NCBI RefSeq assembly: GCF_000247695.1 | Contig: NW_004624842.1 | Coordinates: 5,481,899-5,545,898 of the forward strand | DNA length: 64,000 bases | Origin: Heterocephalus glaber | Taxonomy: Eukaryota > Chordata > Mammalia > Rodentia > Bathyergidae | Direction: 5' to 3' | Part shown: one piece after another, positions 1 to 11,539 of the stretch | How the letters are laid out: every line of letters starts with the position of its first letter | Position numbering within the stretch: position 1 is the stretch's first letter | The notes under the pieces: generated by a model | Seen by the model: the letters and a program-made list of their open reading frames with translations, nothing else | Databases searched by the model: none | Told to the model about the DNA's origin: nothing | Position numbers and translations under genes: made by a program

Positions 1-69
1 AAAAGACACAGAAGGTTAAATACCACATGGTTTCTCTAATATGAAACACTCAAAACATAAATAATTTAA

Positions 70-256
70 AGAGGAAAAAAAACAGTGGTAGGAAATGAGG
101 TAGGCTCTAGAAATGGTATGGGGATGGGGAGGAGGGAGAAGAGAGGGTAGGGAGAGTAAAAATGATCAAGATATGATATAAATACATGCACCAATTTCCC
201 AAGATAATGTAATCATTATGTATCACAAATACAGACTAATAAAAATGCTAAAGTGG
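70..256 (+). repeat. Lineage L1 3' end fragment
   Basis: Purine-rich stretch followed by GATCAAGATATGATATAAAT, AATCATTATGTATCACAAA and ACTAATAAAAATG. The same 3' end recurs near 475-635, 23970-24060, 51585-51735 and 58790-59160. Confidence 0.6.
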
Positions 257-332
257 TTATATTCATATTCAGACAAAATAGATTTCAGAGCAGAGAATAT
301 TACCTGGGTTATAAAAATGACATTTCACATCA

Positions 333-715
333 GGCATGGTAGTGCATACCTGTAATCTCAGCACCCTGAGAGGATGAAGCAAAAGGATCACAAGTTGAAC
401 CCCAGCTGGGCAACTTAATGACCTAATGAGATCCTGTCTCAAAATGAAAGAGGGGGAAAGGAAAGAAAAAAAAAATGAACAGAAACAAAGTTTATGTATA
501 TAGGGAGGGGTGGATGGGTTGAAAGGAGAGAAGGGGAATGGGAAAAAATAAGAACGAAGATGTATCATGTACAATTCCCAATAATGAATGTGATCATAAT
601 GTATACCTAAAATGTACCAATAAATTTAATTTTTTAAAAATGAAAGCGGGGAAGGGGAGGTGGCTGGGATGTGACTCAGTACAAAAACAATACAATCTCC
701 AGTACTGCAATAAAT
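333..715 (+). repeat. B1-ID composite SINE, interrupted
   Basis: B1 part GGCATGGTAGTGCATACCTG to the A-rich linker at about 460, then ID part GGCTGGGATGTGACTCAGTA at about 663-715. The insertion in between is an L1 end. Confidence 0.7.
464..635 (+). repeat. 5'-truncated L1 3' end inserted in a B1-ID dimer
   Basis: Shares the purine-rich tract, GATGTATCATGTACAATTCC and ACCAATAAA end. It lies between the B1 half (333-460) and the ID half (645-715) of one composite SINE. The flanks AAAATGAAAGAGGGGGAA and AAAATGAAAGCGGGGAA look like its target duplication. Confidence 0.65.
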
Positions 716-839
716 AGATAAGTATTAAAAGGTCATTTCATTTTGAAAAAGGAGTCAATTTATCAGGAAGCTCTACCAGGTGTAAGCTTTTATACAGAAA
801 CTGCATCCTGCTCGTGACACTTAACTATAGTCCAAAGGC

Positions 840-1290
840 TGACAGAGCTCACGGACTAGCAGAGATGGGTAATGGGATGTGTGAACAAAGCTAAGCACAG
901 GGCACTATACTAGCATGGAGAAGGGAGCCTAGCTGTGGTTCTGTCATCCATTTTAAAGGATGGTGAGAGGTGGCCTGGACGTCCATATCTCAAGCAGGAA
1001 GAACCAGGAAGTATGAGAGGAAGCAAAGCTAAAAAGCCACAGACAGAAACTCAAGAAAAGACTTGTATGCCTTGTTAAGGAGCTGCTGGATTTTCTCCCA
1101 CTGGTTAGTGGGAAGCTACTGAAAGATTCAAAAGAAGACAGGAACATGATCAGATTTACATTTCAGAAAAATCCCTCTGGCTGCTGTGGGAAGAAAGAAT
1201 TGGGAACCACTACAATAATCTGCAGGGTTTGGATTGTAAAGGCCTGAACTGAGGCCACAGCAGAGAGGCAGGCCAGCAAAATATGAACTT
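840..1290 (+). repeat. Ancient mammalian interspersed repeat (family not placed)
   Basis: Contains phrases typical of a widespread ancient repeat: AGACAGGAACATGATCAGAT, CCCTCTGGCTGCTGTGGGAA and CTACAATAATCTGCAGG. Related pieces are near 31800-32160, 32280-32510 and 40400-40700. I cannot name the family with confidence. Confidence 0.45.
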
Positions 1291-1320
1291 GAGAAACACT
1301 AAGCAGGAAGACTCCATGTG

Positions 1321-1415
1321 GGGCCAGGGATTTAGCTCAGTGGTTCTACCACCTGCCTCGCAAGCGCAAGGTCCCGAGTTCGATCCCTGGTACCAAAACA
1401 AACAAACAAACAAAA
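1321..1415 (+). repeat. ID SINE (family type copy)
   Basis: A tRNA-Ala-derived SINE with A box TTTAGCTCAGTGG, B box GAGTTCGATCC and tail TGGTACCAAAACAAACAAAC. Perfect target duplication AGACTCCATGTG at 1309-1320 and 1416-1427. Copies below are the same family unless stated. Confidence 0.95.
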
Positions 1416-3194
1416 AGACTCCATGTGCCTGTACTGCCTGTGTAAATGTGCAAGGGAAGCAAATGTAAGGGAGTCTGGATTGACCTCCAGGCTCCTGGCT
1501 GGGGCAGCCACACAGTGGAGATGCTATTTCTCAGAGGGACTAGTGACTCAGAAAAGAGAAGACAAGCCAGCAAGAAGAAATCATTCTCCAGATCTGTGAG
1601 CTGTGGACTCTAAAATTCAAATTAGTGCCTGAAATTTGAATTTGAATTAAATTCTGAAATCTATAAGATGAAGGTAGAGTTCAGGGACTTGTGCCAAGTA
1701 GGTCAAATCTAAATCATTTCTTACAAATCTATAGAGAGCACAGGATTCACAGGTAGCCTCACAGTTGGTTTATGCATGTGTGTGTCAGGAGAATATACAG
1801 ACATGTCTGTACTGCAGACACTCTCAGGGCCTTGCAGTTGGTCATCTCTGGCTAGGGGACAGAGTGGCTGGGGCAGGGAAAGAACTTTTAAAATTATGTA
1901 CCATTTACACAACTATCTAAAAAAGAACAAACGAAAAAGTAACAGCCAATTTCTTCCCCTACTTAGATATGGAAAAGCAGCTATATTTAAAACAGTAAAC
2001 CTTTACCAAGAATAACCTAACTAGCCTGTTATTAGTCTGGTCTCTCCCAGTGGAGAGAAAGGCTTTGACTAAGCCCCTCCCCCAGCCCTCTGGGTCCCAA
2101 GCTGGATGCTCTTAGCCTAGGTGACTAGGTTCTTGGCTGGGACAGGGGGTAACAGCCTGCCCTCAGTTTCTGTTCCCAGACTGATGTACTGGTTCTTTTC
2201 TGACTGGCTTTTCTTTCTGTCTCCAGCTGAATCTGTGCCAACAAAAGCCCCTTCTGCCTGAGCAAGCACAGCTTCGCCCAGGCAACTGAGATGATAACAC
2301 AGGTCTGGAGGCTGGGCAGTCTGTGGGGTGGTGGGAAGCCAGGACAGAGGACTGTAGGCAGAAACAAGAGGGGAAGCCAAACCAGCCTATTCTCCCTTCA
2401 GCATCAAAGACATGATGGGGGGCTGCAGGGCCAAACCATCCTCCCTGCACAAATGGCAGCAAGGGAATAAAGGGAGGAGACACATGAAGCTCTAGGAAAA
2501 GGAAGCCTTGCCTTGGGCCACAAAAAGATGGGGCACAAAACTTCAAAGTCCTAGAAACCTACTGTTTATCTCCTTTTTACACTCCACGCAATACAAATAG
2601 AATGTGCACTCCCTGCAGGGCAGGGACAGTGTCCTAAAGGAGGTGCTCAGTGACTGCTGGAAGGACAAACACTCTGGAAGAGTAAATGGAGGGGCAGGCC
2701 TAACATCCGAACCTAGGTCTGCATTCTCCACAAGCCCTGGTGGGGGTGGGAAAATACTGAGCAGGACCAGTAGGCTGTACCAGGTAGGAGGAGGTGTGTG
2801 CCAGGGCAACTGTTTTCCTACAGAGCAATCCTGTCAAGCCCTGAGGCTGTGCAAACAGATCAGGCCTCCAAGGCCAAAGGGTGGGGCAGGCCTGCCATCC
2901 AAGCAGAGCCACTAGAAGAGGGGGAATGGCTGGGCACTCGAGAGAACATGATGCCAGCAGCCAATGAGAATCCTTCTGGGGGGATTTTTCTATAGAAAGT
3001 GGACAGAAAGGGGCACGGACCTGTCCCTCCAGGAACTAGAACTATGAACCTCAGAGGCTGCTGCAGTTACACCCATACTCATGACAGTATAAGTGAAGTC
3101 AACTGGCAGAGAGATCAGCTCCACCCTGCCCTTTATCAGTCATGTGAGTCAATGATTACCCTTTCCACAGGGTTAAAATGGGAGAGGGGACCAC

Positions 3195-3302
3195 AGGTCT
3201 GTAACCTCAGCACTTGGAAGGCTGCGGCAGGAGGATCATAGTGAGTTCAAAGCCAGCCTGGAATATACAGCAAACCACTGTCTCAAAAAACAAATAAATA
3301 AA
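3195..3302 (+). repeat. B1 SINE, 5'-truncated
   Basis: Contains GTAACCTCAGCACTTGGAAG through ACTGTCTCAAAAAACAAATA. Confidence 0.75.
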
Positions 3303-3349
3303 TAATTTTAAAAATTACATTTATCAGGTTATAGAGCCTGAATTCAAGC

Positions 3350-3475
3350 TTAGTTTGACTGACTCCAGAGGCCTTATTACTATTGTAGTCCCATTTTACA
3401 GTTGAAGACACAGGCTGCCAAAGGTCAAACAGCTAACACTAATGGCAGGAGTCAAATATATGCACTGTTTTACTT
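3350..3475 (-). repeat. MIR fragment
   Basis: CCCATTTTACAGTTGAAGAC and AAAGGTCAAACAGCTAACAC are the MIR core in reverse orientation. Confidence 0.6.
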
Positions 3476-3492
3476 TAAGAGTGAAAACAGAA

Positions 3493-3566
3493 GGGCTGGG
3501 GATTTAGCTCAGTGAGGCGGGCACAAGGTCCCAAGTTTGATCCTCGCCGCCCCCCCCCCAAAAAAG
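3493..3566 (+). repeat. ID SINE, internally deleted
   Basis: About 15 bp between the A and B boxes are missing (CAGTGAGGCGGGCACAAGG). Target duplication AGTGAAAACAGA / AGTAAAAACAGA. Confidence 0.85.
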
Positions 3567-3646
3567 AGTAAAAACAGATCAGTACAATGTGAATGTACTT
3601 AATGCCAGAGAACTGTACATTATAAATGGTTAAAATGGGAAATTTT

Positions 3647-3698
3647 TTTTTTGGTACCGGGGATCAAATTCGGGTCCTTGTGCTTGCGTAGCAGGCGT
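3647..3698 (-). repeat. ID SINE, 5'-truncated
   Basis: Only the 3' two-thirds are present. Target duplication TTAAAATGGGAAATTTT at 3630 and 3699. Confidence 0.9.
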
Positions 3699-4114
3699 TT
3701 AAAATGGGAAATTTTATGTTACGTATATTTTTCCCTCAGTTACAAAACAAAAACTGCAGGCTGGAAATGTAGCTTGGTTACAAGATTGTGAGTTTAGCAT
3801 GCATAAAGCCAGCACCAAGACAAAAACAAAAATGGACTGGTCATGAGTTTGCTATTTGGTCTTCCCTGCTGAACACTATACCTTATAACCATGTATGTGA
3901 GAATAACAAAACTTGAGGACTGATTCCAAACAGAATTACCAGAAACTGAGACGCAAAGAGAAAATAATCTGTTTCCATGCACAACTCCCAATGGTGCCAA
4001 ATTATAATCTGATTGTACAGAAGAGAGTAGAAAGAAAACAATGTCAAAAAGCAGGCTTCCTCCCCATGAAAACAACAGCTTCCAGGGTCCCAAAGTGGTC
4101 AGTCGGAGAACTTA

Positions 4115-4505
4115 AAAATAAGGAGTCCTCCTTATTGAATGGGCATCCTCCCAGAATTCACAGGTTGAAGCCCTAACCCACAAGGTCACTGTATTTGGAG
4201 ATGGCCTTTAGGAGATAATTAAGGCTAAATGATAACATATGGATGGAGCCCTAATCCACAGGACTAATGGCTTCAGGAGGGATACCCCTCCCTCCAACAG
4301 TGTACACAGGCACCAAGGAAAGGCCATGTGAGGACAGAGACAATGCAGCCACCTGCAAGCCAGGAAGAAAGCTCTCACCAAAACCCTGATCACCTAGCAC
4401 CTTCATCTTGAAGTTCCAGTCTCCAGAACCGAGAAAATAAATTTCTGTTAAGCCACCTGGTCTGTGGTATTTTGTTAAGGCAGTCTGAGCTCACTGAGCA
4501 CTGAA
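4115..4505 (+). repeat. MaLR-type (MLT1-like) LTR
   Basis: Shows the hallmark AATAAATTTCTGTTAAGCCA and CTGGTCTGTGGTATTTTGTT near the end and GAAGCCCTAACCCACAAGG near the start. Confidence 0.6.
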
Positions 4506-4707
4506 AATTCTCCAACCTGCACAATCTTTAACCCAAACCCCTCCCCTCATATAACCGACAGCCTCAGTGTCTTCCCTGCCTCTCCTTCCCACTTTGGCAC
4601 CTCCACGTTCCTGGCTCCAAATGCTGGGGGACTGGGGAAGAGGGCACTCCTGATGCTCCATTTAGCTGTCTTGCCAAAGTCCTCATGCTCCACCAACCAT
4701 GAGACCT

Positions 4708-4792
4708 GGTTCTGGCTCCACCTCTGCTTCTGGCCAGCTGTGGTCTGAAGTCTTAGTTTCCTCATCTCTAAAATGGGGTAAAGGAATGGACC
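4708..4792 (+). repeat. MIR fragment
   Basis: AGTTTCCTCATCTCTAAAAT and GGGGTAAAG after a degraded core. Confidence 0.55.
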
Positions 4793-4818
4793 CAGAGGGT
4801 CTCTAGTCCTCTTATTTC

Positions 4819-4895
4819 TTTTTTTTTTTGGTACCGGGGATTGAACTCGGGACCTTGCGCTTACAAAGCAGGCGCCGGAACCAAATCCCCGGCCC
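4819..4895 (-). repeat. ID SINE
   Basis: Minus-strand copy with tail GGTACCGGGGATTGAACTCG. Approximate target duplication TCCTCTTATTTC / TCCTTATATTTC. A few bases are missing near the A box. Confidence 0.85.
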
Positions 4896-5157
4896 TCGAG
4901 TCCTTATATTTCTAAGACTGATTAGACCCAAACAAGATTCAGGCAAGCTGAGGCATCGTCCTTCTCCCCTGTCTGTCTACATATGGATGGAGATGGGGCT
5001 CTGCAACATTCAGATGTCCCAGGGTGTTGTCCGTCTAACTACCTCGGGAGCCTTCTTTAAAGAAAGAGATCACTGGGCATACACTGTGGACATGGCCTTC
5101 CCTCTTACCAACCACAGAGCTGTATGCCTTTATCAGCAATTAAAACAAAAACTTGTG

Positions 5158-5240
5158 GGGCCGGGGATTTAGCTCAGTGGTTTCGCCACCTGCTGCGCAA
5201 GCGCAAGGACCCGAGTTCGATCCCCAGTACAAAAAAAACT
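5158..5240 (+). repeat. ID SINE
   Basis: Complete, with GCCGGGGATTTAGCTCAGTG. Short target duplication AAACTTG on both sides. Confidence 0.9.
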
Positions 5241-5644
5241 TGTTTCTCATACCAAAAGGCTCAGAAAAACCCTTCTTGGGTCTGTTTTCACTTAAGGAAT
5301 AGAAAATTCTATGTTTCAACTATTCAAAGAGATAGAGAAAATCATGCCAAAATTATCTCAGAAGATTTGTGGTCTCAGTCTTAAGATCCAAGACAGGAAG
5401 GGAGTCAGCTCCTTACAGCCTGGGATCAAATAAGGGGAGGGAAGCACCTCTTATTTTTGCTTTCCACCTCACTGCCCCAGTGCACACACCTGCTTCCCAG
5501 GGGAGATGAAGTCTGAGCAACACCACAAACACAGATCGTCAGCCAGGCCTGCACCTCTGCAGCAAGTGCCAAGGTAGCTTGAATGCAAGGAACTAGCTGG
5601 AAGGGGCTAAAGTTCAAATGTGCTTGCAACCACTGAAAGGAAGC

Positions 5645-5698
5645 AGGGCATGGTGACACATGCGTATAATCCCACACTCTGGGAGGCTGAGGCAGGAG
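5645..5698 (+). repeat. B1 SINE, 3'-truncated
   Basis: GGGCATGGTGACACATGCGT through GGCTGAGGCAGGAGGA. Two older minus-strand ID-like pieces follow (about 5745-5800 and 5808-5845). Confidence 0.7.
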
Positions 5699-5929
5699 GA
5701 AACGTCCATGCCTTTCTTGTTTCTTTTTTCTTCCTCTTTTTTCAGTCCTGAGAATTGAACCCGGGGATGCTATATCACTGAACTACATCCCCAACCAGTT
5801 TCCCGCCCTCTTTGTTACTGGGGATTGAATGCGGGCCTTCACAGTAAGCTACTGTGGGAAAAGGTAGTCTTTTCTGTCATAGGAAGTAATAAAAACAAGT
5901 CTATTTTATAAGAATCCCTATTTAAAAAA

Positions 5930-6313
5930 AAAAGAATCCCTATTTTTATAAAATGTACATGTGCTTGTTTCACCATTTCTTGAAAACTTGAGACAAAAGG
6001 CTACGTACCTGTCCACTTGCCACACAAGGGCTATTTGCCTGTGTACCTGCCATAAAGCTTTGAAACAAAGGGCTTTCCGGATCACAAAACTTACTTTGCC
6101 TAGCAACCATGACCTCATTAACTAGCCAACTGGGTTAGACTGTAAGGCCTCGCTCCCACCAATAGAGCAGGGCACAGCACCTATAGAACATGGGCTCAGT
6201 GTACCTGCCCTTTGCCAACCTTTGTCTGGCAGCATACCCTTCTGCAGAAGTAAAGTGTGCTCTGCCAAAAAACTTTTCAAAAGTCTTGGTTTCTTTCGTC
6301 CTGTTTGTGACAC
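5930..6313 (+). repeat. Possible ERV LTR remnant
   Basis: The 3' part (AGTAAAGTGTGCTCTGCC, GTCTTGGTTTCTTTCGTCC, TGTTTGTGACA) looks like the R-U5 end of a retroviral LTR. No start or target duplication was identified. Confidence 0.35.
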
Positions 6314-6355
6314 CAGAAAATTCATCTCCAATAGCTATATTCCCAACTCTTTTGT

Positions 6356-6462
6356 TATTTTTTGAGACTAGGTCGCCATAAGTCACTAAGTTGCCCAGGC
6401 TGGGATCCTCCTGCTTCAGCCTCTCAAAGTGTGGGATTATAGGAATGTGCCACCATGCCCTG
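6356..6462 (-). repeat. B1 SINE
   Basis: Minus-strand B1 (TTGCCCAGGCTGGGATCCTC, GATTATAGGAATGTGCCACC). A second degraded copy follows at about 6474-6565. Confidence 0.7.
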
Positions 6463-6892
6463 GGCCCTTTTAAACTTTGAGACAAGGTCTCATTAAATCA
6501 CCAAAGGAGGACTCAAACTTAAAATTCTCCTGCCTCAGCCTCCCAAAGGGATGGGATTATTAGCTCCAGCTCCCTTCCTGCTTTCTCCCTTGGACCAGTC
6601 ATAATTCCTGATAAACTGTGAGCCCAAAACAGAGGCCAACCATTCCTATTTCTGTGCTCCAAACAACACACAGCACAGCACCCTGTATTACAACGTGTTT
6701 GAGTAACACATCAAAAGACCAAGAGAAAACTTCTGAGATTCTTTAAGGGTCTGGAGTAAACAAACTGCTCCTTTCTCAAGTTCTCAGCTGTGATAAAAAT
6801 CATCAAGATTGCCAGGGAGCTGGAAATGTTCTATGAGTTGGTTAGGTAGTAGTTAGACAAGTGTATACATTTATAAAAATCTTATCTACTAT

Positions 6893-7095
6893 CCAGGAGT
6901 AGTCGATCTTTCAGTATGGGCACATATTCTCAGTGCTCTGGGAAGCTGAGGTAGAAGGATCCCAACTTCAAGCCCTTCAAGCAATTTAGTGAGACCCTGT
7001 CTCAAAATAAAAAACAGGAAAAGATTTGGGATGCAGCTCAGTGTGAATGTCCTGGGTTCAATCCCTGTACCACAAAAGAAAAACGGGGGAAAAAG
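6893..7095 (+). repeat. B1-ID composite SINE
   Basis: B1 part to GACCCTGTCTCAAAATAAAA, then ID part GATGCAGCTCAGTGTGAATG and TTCAATCCCTGTACCAC. Confidence 0.75.
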
Positions 7096-7438
7096 ACTCA
7101 ACTGCTCTACAGGAAATATTACACCTCAAAAAAATCGCTATCTATAAACCAACTTTTTCTTAGGCCCCTTTACAGACTTCCTAATCCTCCTGAATGTCCT
7201 ATAAAATGGTCTAGTAGGAGGAATGATCCACATTTGTTGCATGGGAGGAAGCTGTGACACAGCTCAGTAACACAGAGTCACAAACATAGCAGCAACAAGG
7301 TTTGTGATCCTCCACCCAGGCTATGCTATCCCGCCAAACCACTGGCAGCCACTTATAACTCCCAAGGAAACAATCTCCTGAAATAGCAACTGCTTGTTCC
7401 ACCTCTCCTGACAGCTGGCTTTCTCTAAGCAACTTTCT

Positions 7439-7523
7439 TTTTTTTTTTTTGATACCAGGGATCAAACTCAGGACCTTGTGCTTGTGAGGCATGCACGCCG
7501 CCACTGAGCCAAATCTCTGGCCC
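7439..7523 (-). repeat. ID SINE
   Basis: Minus-strand copy. Target duplication AAGCAACTTTCT / AAGTGACTTTCT. Confidence 0.9.
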
Positions 7524-7609
7524 AAGTGACTTTCTCTTAAAAGGTATAATGGCAGGGCTGGGAACCTACCACCAGAGTGTCTGTGGAGAAGTGGTGAGGC
7601 AGCAGAACC

Positions 7610-7735
7610 CAATGGAGTGAGGAGACAGGAGTCATGGGTTCCAGTCCCAGCTTTGTCCTCAATGAGCTGTGTCACTTTTCACAGGCCACCTAACCTCTCT
7701 GGGCCTGGGATTTCTCTCAATATGGGCACTCTGAA
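7610..7735 (+). repeat. MIR fragment
   Basis: GGTTCCAGTCCCAGCTTTGT, GAGCTGTGTCACTTTTCAC and CCTAACCTCTCTGGGCCTG follow the MIR order. Confidence 0.7.
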
Positions 7736-8854
7736 GAGCAATTTCCTAAAGCTGCTTTGGCCACAAGCAGGTACTGCACAAGTTAATAAAAGGAAGAGAG
7801 CTGCTTTAATGTGCACTTGTAGGAACCTGAGGTTTTAAAGGTCCTGATATAGAAGCAGGTGGGTAAATGTTTTCCATATTCCTAAGAGGCTTAGCTACTC
7901 ACAGTGAGGCCAGGACTTACACTAAGCACACAAGCCTTTGCAACCAGAGCCTGCCGCTCTTCCCCCCACTCCCAGCATCACCGTCCTACACCACTCGAGG
8001 CAGGCCAGACTCTGGCAGCTGGTTCTTTCTCCACTACCCAAACACAGGAGACAGATCCATCCCGGCCACCACAGGCAGGTCAGTGAGGCAGAGAAGTCCT
8101 GTCAGAAGAACGCACCCCCACTGTGCTCCCCAGTCACTGCTGCATTTCTGGCCCACAGGGCTGAGGCTGCTCAGCCCCATCAGAAATCTGTGCCTGGTTC
8201 ACCAAAAGGCTGACACTAAAATCAGAGGACGGCTACTGATCCAAACAAGGCTCGAGTGCCAGGAGAGATGCCCTCCAGCATCTATGCTGCTCGCCTGGTC
8301 TGCAGCTCAAGGGAGCAGCTGAAAGCCATTATTCAGCTCTGGCCTCTGAATCAGGGAATCAAAATCGAAAAATGTCTAGCACTTTCTACAAAAGAGCCTG
8401 TGGCTGCCCTCAACTTTTACAATGAGCAGGGATGTACTCGAGCTGTTAACAGACAATGAATGCTAAGCTACTCCATCTTTTATCCAGCAAAGCGGCTTGG
8501 AGCATACCTGGCTCTCTGGAGAGTTACTGTAATATGGCACTTGTTGACTCAGAACAGGAGAGCAGGAATCTCTGCATCCTTATAATGTTGTTATTGAGAA
8601 AACAAAGTCCCCGCGGTTGGAAGGCACTTGCCCAAACATACCAGTGACAGCCAGAACTAGAACCTGCTGCACAGTGTCTTGAAGCCCCAGGATCTGCTGG
8701 ACTATCCTGGGTGACAGAGGGTACATTCAGGAGCAGGAACCTTAACAGAAAGCTGAGAACTCAAGAAAAGGAATGAGAAGGAGTAAGTTCTCAAATTTTT
8801 GTGAATGGGATAGCAGAGTCTGGGCCGAACTTGAAATGTATGGCCTTAGCAGCC

Positions 8855-9135
8855 AAGCCTGCGTAATCCCAGCACTCAGGAAGCTGAGCCAGGAGGGTCA
8901 CCATAGGTTCAAGGCCAGCCTGGGCTACACAGTGAGTTGAGACCAGCCTGAACTACATAGTGAGACTCCGTCTCAAAAAGCAAAACAAACAAAAGAAATA
9001 GAGGTCAAGCTGGTGTGATGGCACACATCTACAATCCTAGCACTCCGGAGGCTGATGAAGCAAGACTGAGAATTTGAGGCAAGCTTGGACTACAAAGTGA
9101 GCCCCTGCCTCAAAAAAGCAAAATGAAAAAGAAAC
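8855..9135 (+). repeat. Two adjacent B1 SINEs
   Basis: The first (8855-8996) carries the duplicated segment AAGGCCAGCCTGGGCTACA / AGACCAGCCTGAACTACA. The second (9006-9130) is flanked by AGAAATAGAGGTCA and AGAAACAGAGGTCA. Confidence 0.8.
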
Positions 9136-9689
9136 AGAGGTCACTGTCACCCAAGAGAAATAACTATCTCTTTTTTTGAATCAAAGATATACATGAAGAG
9201 ATTAAATACTATAATCCTGAAGATCACAGCTACTTGCGTGAATCAGTCAGCTGGGAGAGAAGCACAATACAAGGCAGTCAAGGGCCTGCCTATGAACAGA
9301 GGCCTGGTGGGACTAGTTTCAGCAGGGAGGACCTGCCCTTACCTCCGTAACCCGAGACAGCCTTGGCACGGAGAAAAGCTGCTGTTCTGTCTCTTCCCAG
9401 CTGCCCAGGATGTATTGAGCAGAAGGGGAACCCAGGAGAAGTAACAAGAGAAAAGGCAGTGACCCACAGGACTTCCCTTATAAGGCAGCCTCCAGCAGCC
9501 TCATTCCCTCAAGCAGTGATGGGCAGAAAACGAACCAAGGGGGAAGTTCACCAAGGCAATGCAGGGCAGGGACTGCTGCGCTGCCTTCCAAGCACACACA
9601 CACTGCTCTCAAGATACAGAAAGTATCCCTACTGCATGTGCCTCACAAATTCAACCTAACACAACCTAGCACCCAGAGCCTCCGCTGGT

Positions 9690-10080
9690 AGGCTGCACCC
9701 CACCCTTCCAGGTCCTCTCCACCTGGGCACCACCCCTGACCCCTCAAGCCCTTCCCTCCCCTCAGCACACACAGCACAAGCTAATCTCTGCCTGCTCCCC
9801 CCTCCAAGCAATTCCTTCTGCCTGGAATGGTCCTACCCCCTTCTGACCCAGATCTCATTCATCTGTCAATTCCCAGCTCAGAACCCTCCCCTCCCTGGCA
9901 GTGTCATCAGTTTCCCAGTTGAACTCATTTCTCCCTCCTTCCTTCTCTTACCATACTTGTGAATACCAACAACAGTGAGCCTTATTGGGCCTTATTTTAG
10001 AGATAGCTGTGCACTGTCTGACCTTTTCCCCAGCACCCATGAGACTAGGAGCTCCTGGAGAGTAAGAATAAGAACTCCAT
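9690..10080 (+). repeat. L2 LINE fragment
   Basis: Contains TCTGCCTGGAATGGTCCTA, CAATTCCCAGCTCAGAACCC and GAGACTAGGAGCTCCTGGAG in L2 3'-end order. Confidence 0.55.
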
Positions 10081-10651
10081 GTCCCACACAGTCCCACATG
10101 TGCAGTTTCACAGTGAATGCACAAGATGTTTGTCTAACTGGGTGAAACTTAAACAACCTTTCTCCTTTTACCACCTTCATCTGACAAAAACAGCCTCATC
10201 CTGGGATGCCAAGCAGGACTCTCAGCTTCTAAATCTGAGAGTGGCTAGCTTTTTTAAGGGGCCCTTTGTGTGGCCTGGATTCTCTGGCTCTTACCTCTCA
10301 AATAAGAATAATGGATTTGTCAGAGAAGCTGAGTGCTTCAAGATGAGAGGCTCTGGAAACACAGATTGTCAAGTTCAAGGCCATTATTTTAAACTCCCCT
10401 TAGACCTAAGCACCATTTACCAACTAATGCTAGGAACTTAAAGCTTGTTTCTAGCCAAATGCCTCTTCTTTGATCACAAATGCCCTTGTGTATTGCTGTT
10501 GAGAGAGCTGCACTGAGAACTCTGGGTAGCTTATTGGCTTTTTACTTCCAGACTGGAGAGATTTCTATCTCCAGTGTGGAGACAGATAGTTCATGGTTTC
10601 AGGAAAAGCCCAGAATTCAGGCCTGTTGCTCTCTCAAATCTCCTGGTATAG

Positions 10652-10735
10652 CAGTCAGTTCTCAACCTGTAGGTTGTGAGCCCATGGGGTTCAGATACCA
10701 CTCGGGGGCTCTGTGAATGTGCCTAAGCACTGGCT
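10652..10735 (+). mobile_element. Possible SPIN/hAT-like 5' fragment
   Basis: The stretch CAGTTCTCAACCTGTAGGTT and the following GGGGTTCAGATACC and GTGCCTAAG recall the 5' end of SPIN-type hAT elements. No matching 3' end or target duplication is seen, so this is weak. Confidence 0.3.
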
Positions 10736-10837
10736 GCACAGTAAATGAGGAATATATCACACGATAATACAAGCAGAAGCATCTACCACTGGACCATCTC
10801 CTACCACTTGTATCAGACACAGTCCTAAAATTGAGAC

Positions 10838-11030
10838 ATAGGCTGGGTGCGGTGGCACATGCTTATAATCCCAGCACTTGGGAGACTGAAGCAGGAAGAC
10901 CACAAGTTTGAGCCCAATAGGGGCAACTTAGCAAGACTCTATCTCAAAATACAAAATGGGCTGGAGACATAGCTCAGTGCAAAGGTTCTGGATTCAATCC
11001 CTTGTCCTGCCAAAAAGAAAAAGAGGTACT
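10838..11030 (+). repeat. B1-ID composite SINE
   Basis: GGCTGGGTGCGGTGGCACAT opens the B1 half. The ID half begins ATGGGCTGGAGACATAGCTC and ends near the A-rich tail. Confidence 0.8.
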
Positions 11031-11125
11031 CTAAGAGGTGTCCCCAGCCCTTTATGACTCGCTTTTCCTTAGACCAGCCTCTGAAGTTCTACAGTAGTAT
11101 CTGCCACATCTTACAAACCCTAGAG

Positions 11126-11202
11126 CAGTGATGGTGAACATTTTAGAGCTTTCAATGATATAAACAGCCCGCTGCAGCACATGCATAGGTTTGCCACCAC
11201 TG
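11126..11202. mobile_element. 77-bp hAT-type MITE, OposCharlie1-like
   Basis: The ends are CAGTGATGGTGAACA and TTTGCCACCACTG, near-perfect terminal inverted repeats. A perfect 8-bp target duplication CCCTAGAG flanks it (11118-11125 and 11203-11210). The 8-bp duplication and CAGTG ends are hAT features. The outer ~20 bp at each side resemble the OposCharlie1 (OC1) ends as I remember them; the interior is deleted. It sits exactly at the edge of a MER5A-like element. Confidence 0.7.
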
Positions 11203-11432
11203 CCCTAGAGCAATGGTGCTCAACTAAGGAGGTTTTGCCCTCCTAGAAGAAAGTCAGCAATATCTGGAGTCATTTTAGTTTTCTTAACTGCAGGAGGAGA
11301 TAACCTAGACATCTACTGGATAGAAGCCAAAGATGCTGTAAACATCCTGCAATGTACAGAACAAGTCTTCTACAACAGAGAATTATCCACTCCAAAATGC
11401 CATCGTGCCAAGGCTAAGAAATAGTGCTCTAG
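11203..11432 (+). mobile_element. MER5A-like DNA transposon relic
   Basis: Matches the MER5A layout: a CAATGGTGCTCAAC start, TCAGCAATATCTGGAGTCAT, ACATCTACTGGATAGAAGCC, TAAACATCCTGCAATG and GAATTATCCACTCCAAAATG. Old and diverged. Confidence 0.7.
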
Positions 11433-11539
11433 AGGGCAGAAAAAATAAGCTTAGCATGAGGAAAGACAGAAATGAAGCAGGGAAATGCACAACGCTGCTG
11501 TCATTGCAGACTGTAAATGAGCACAAATGACCAAAGGTT

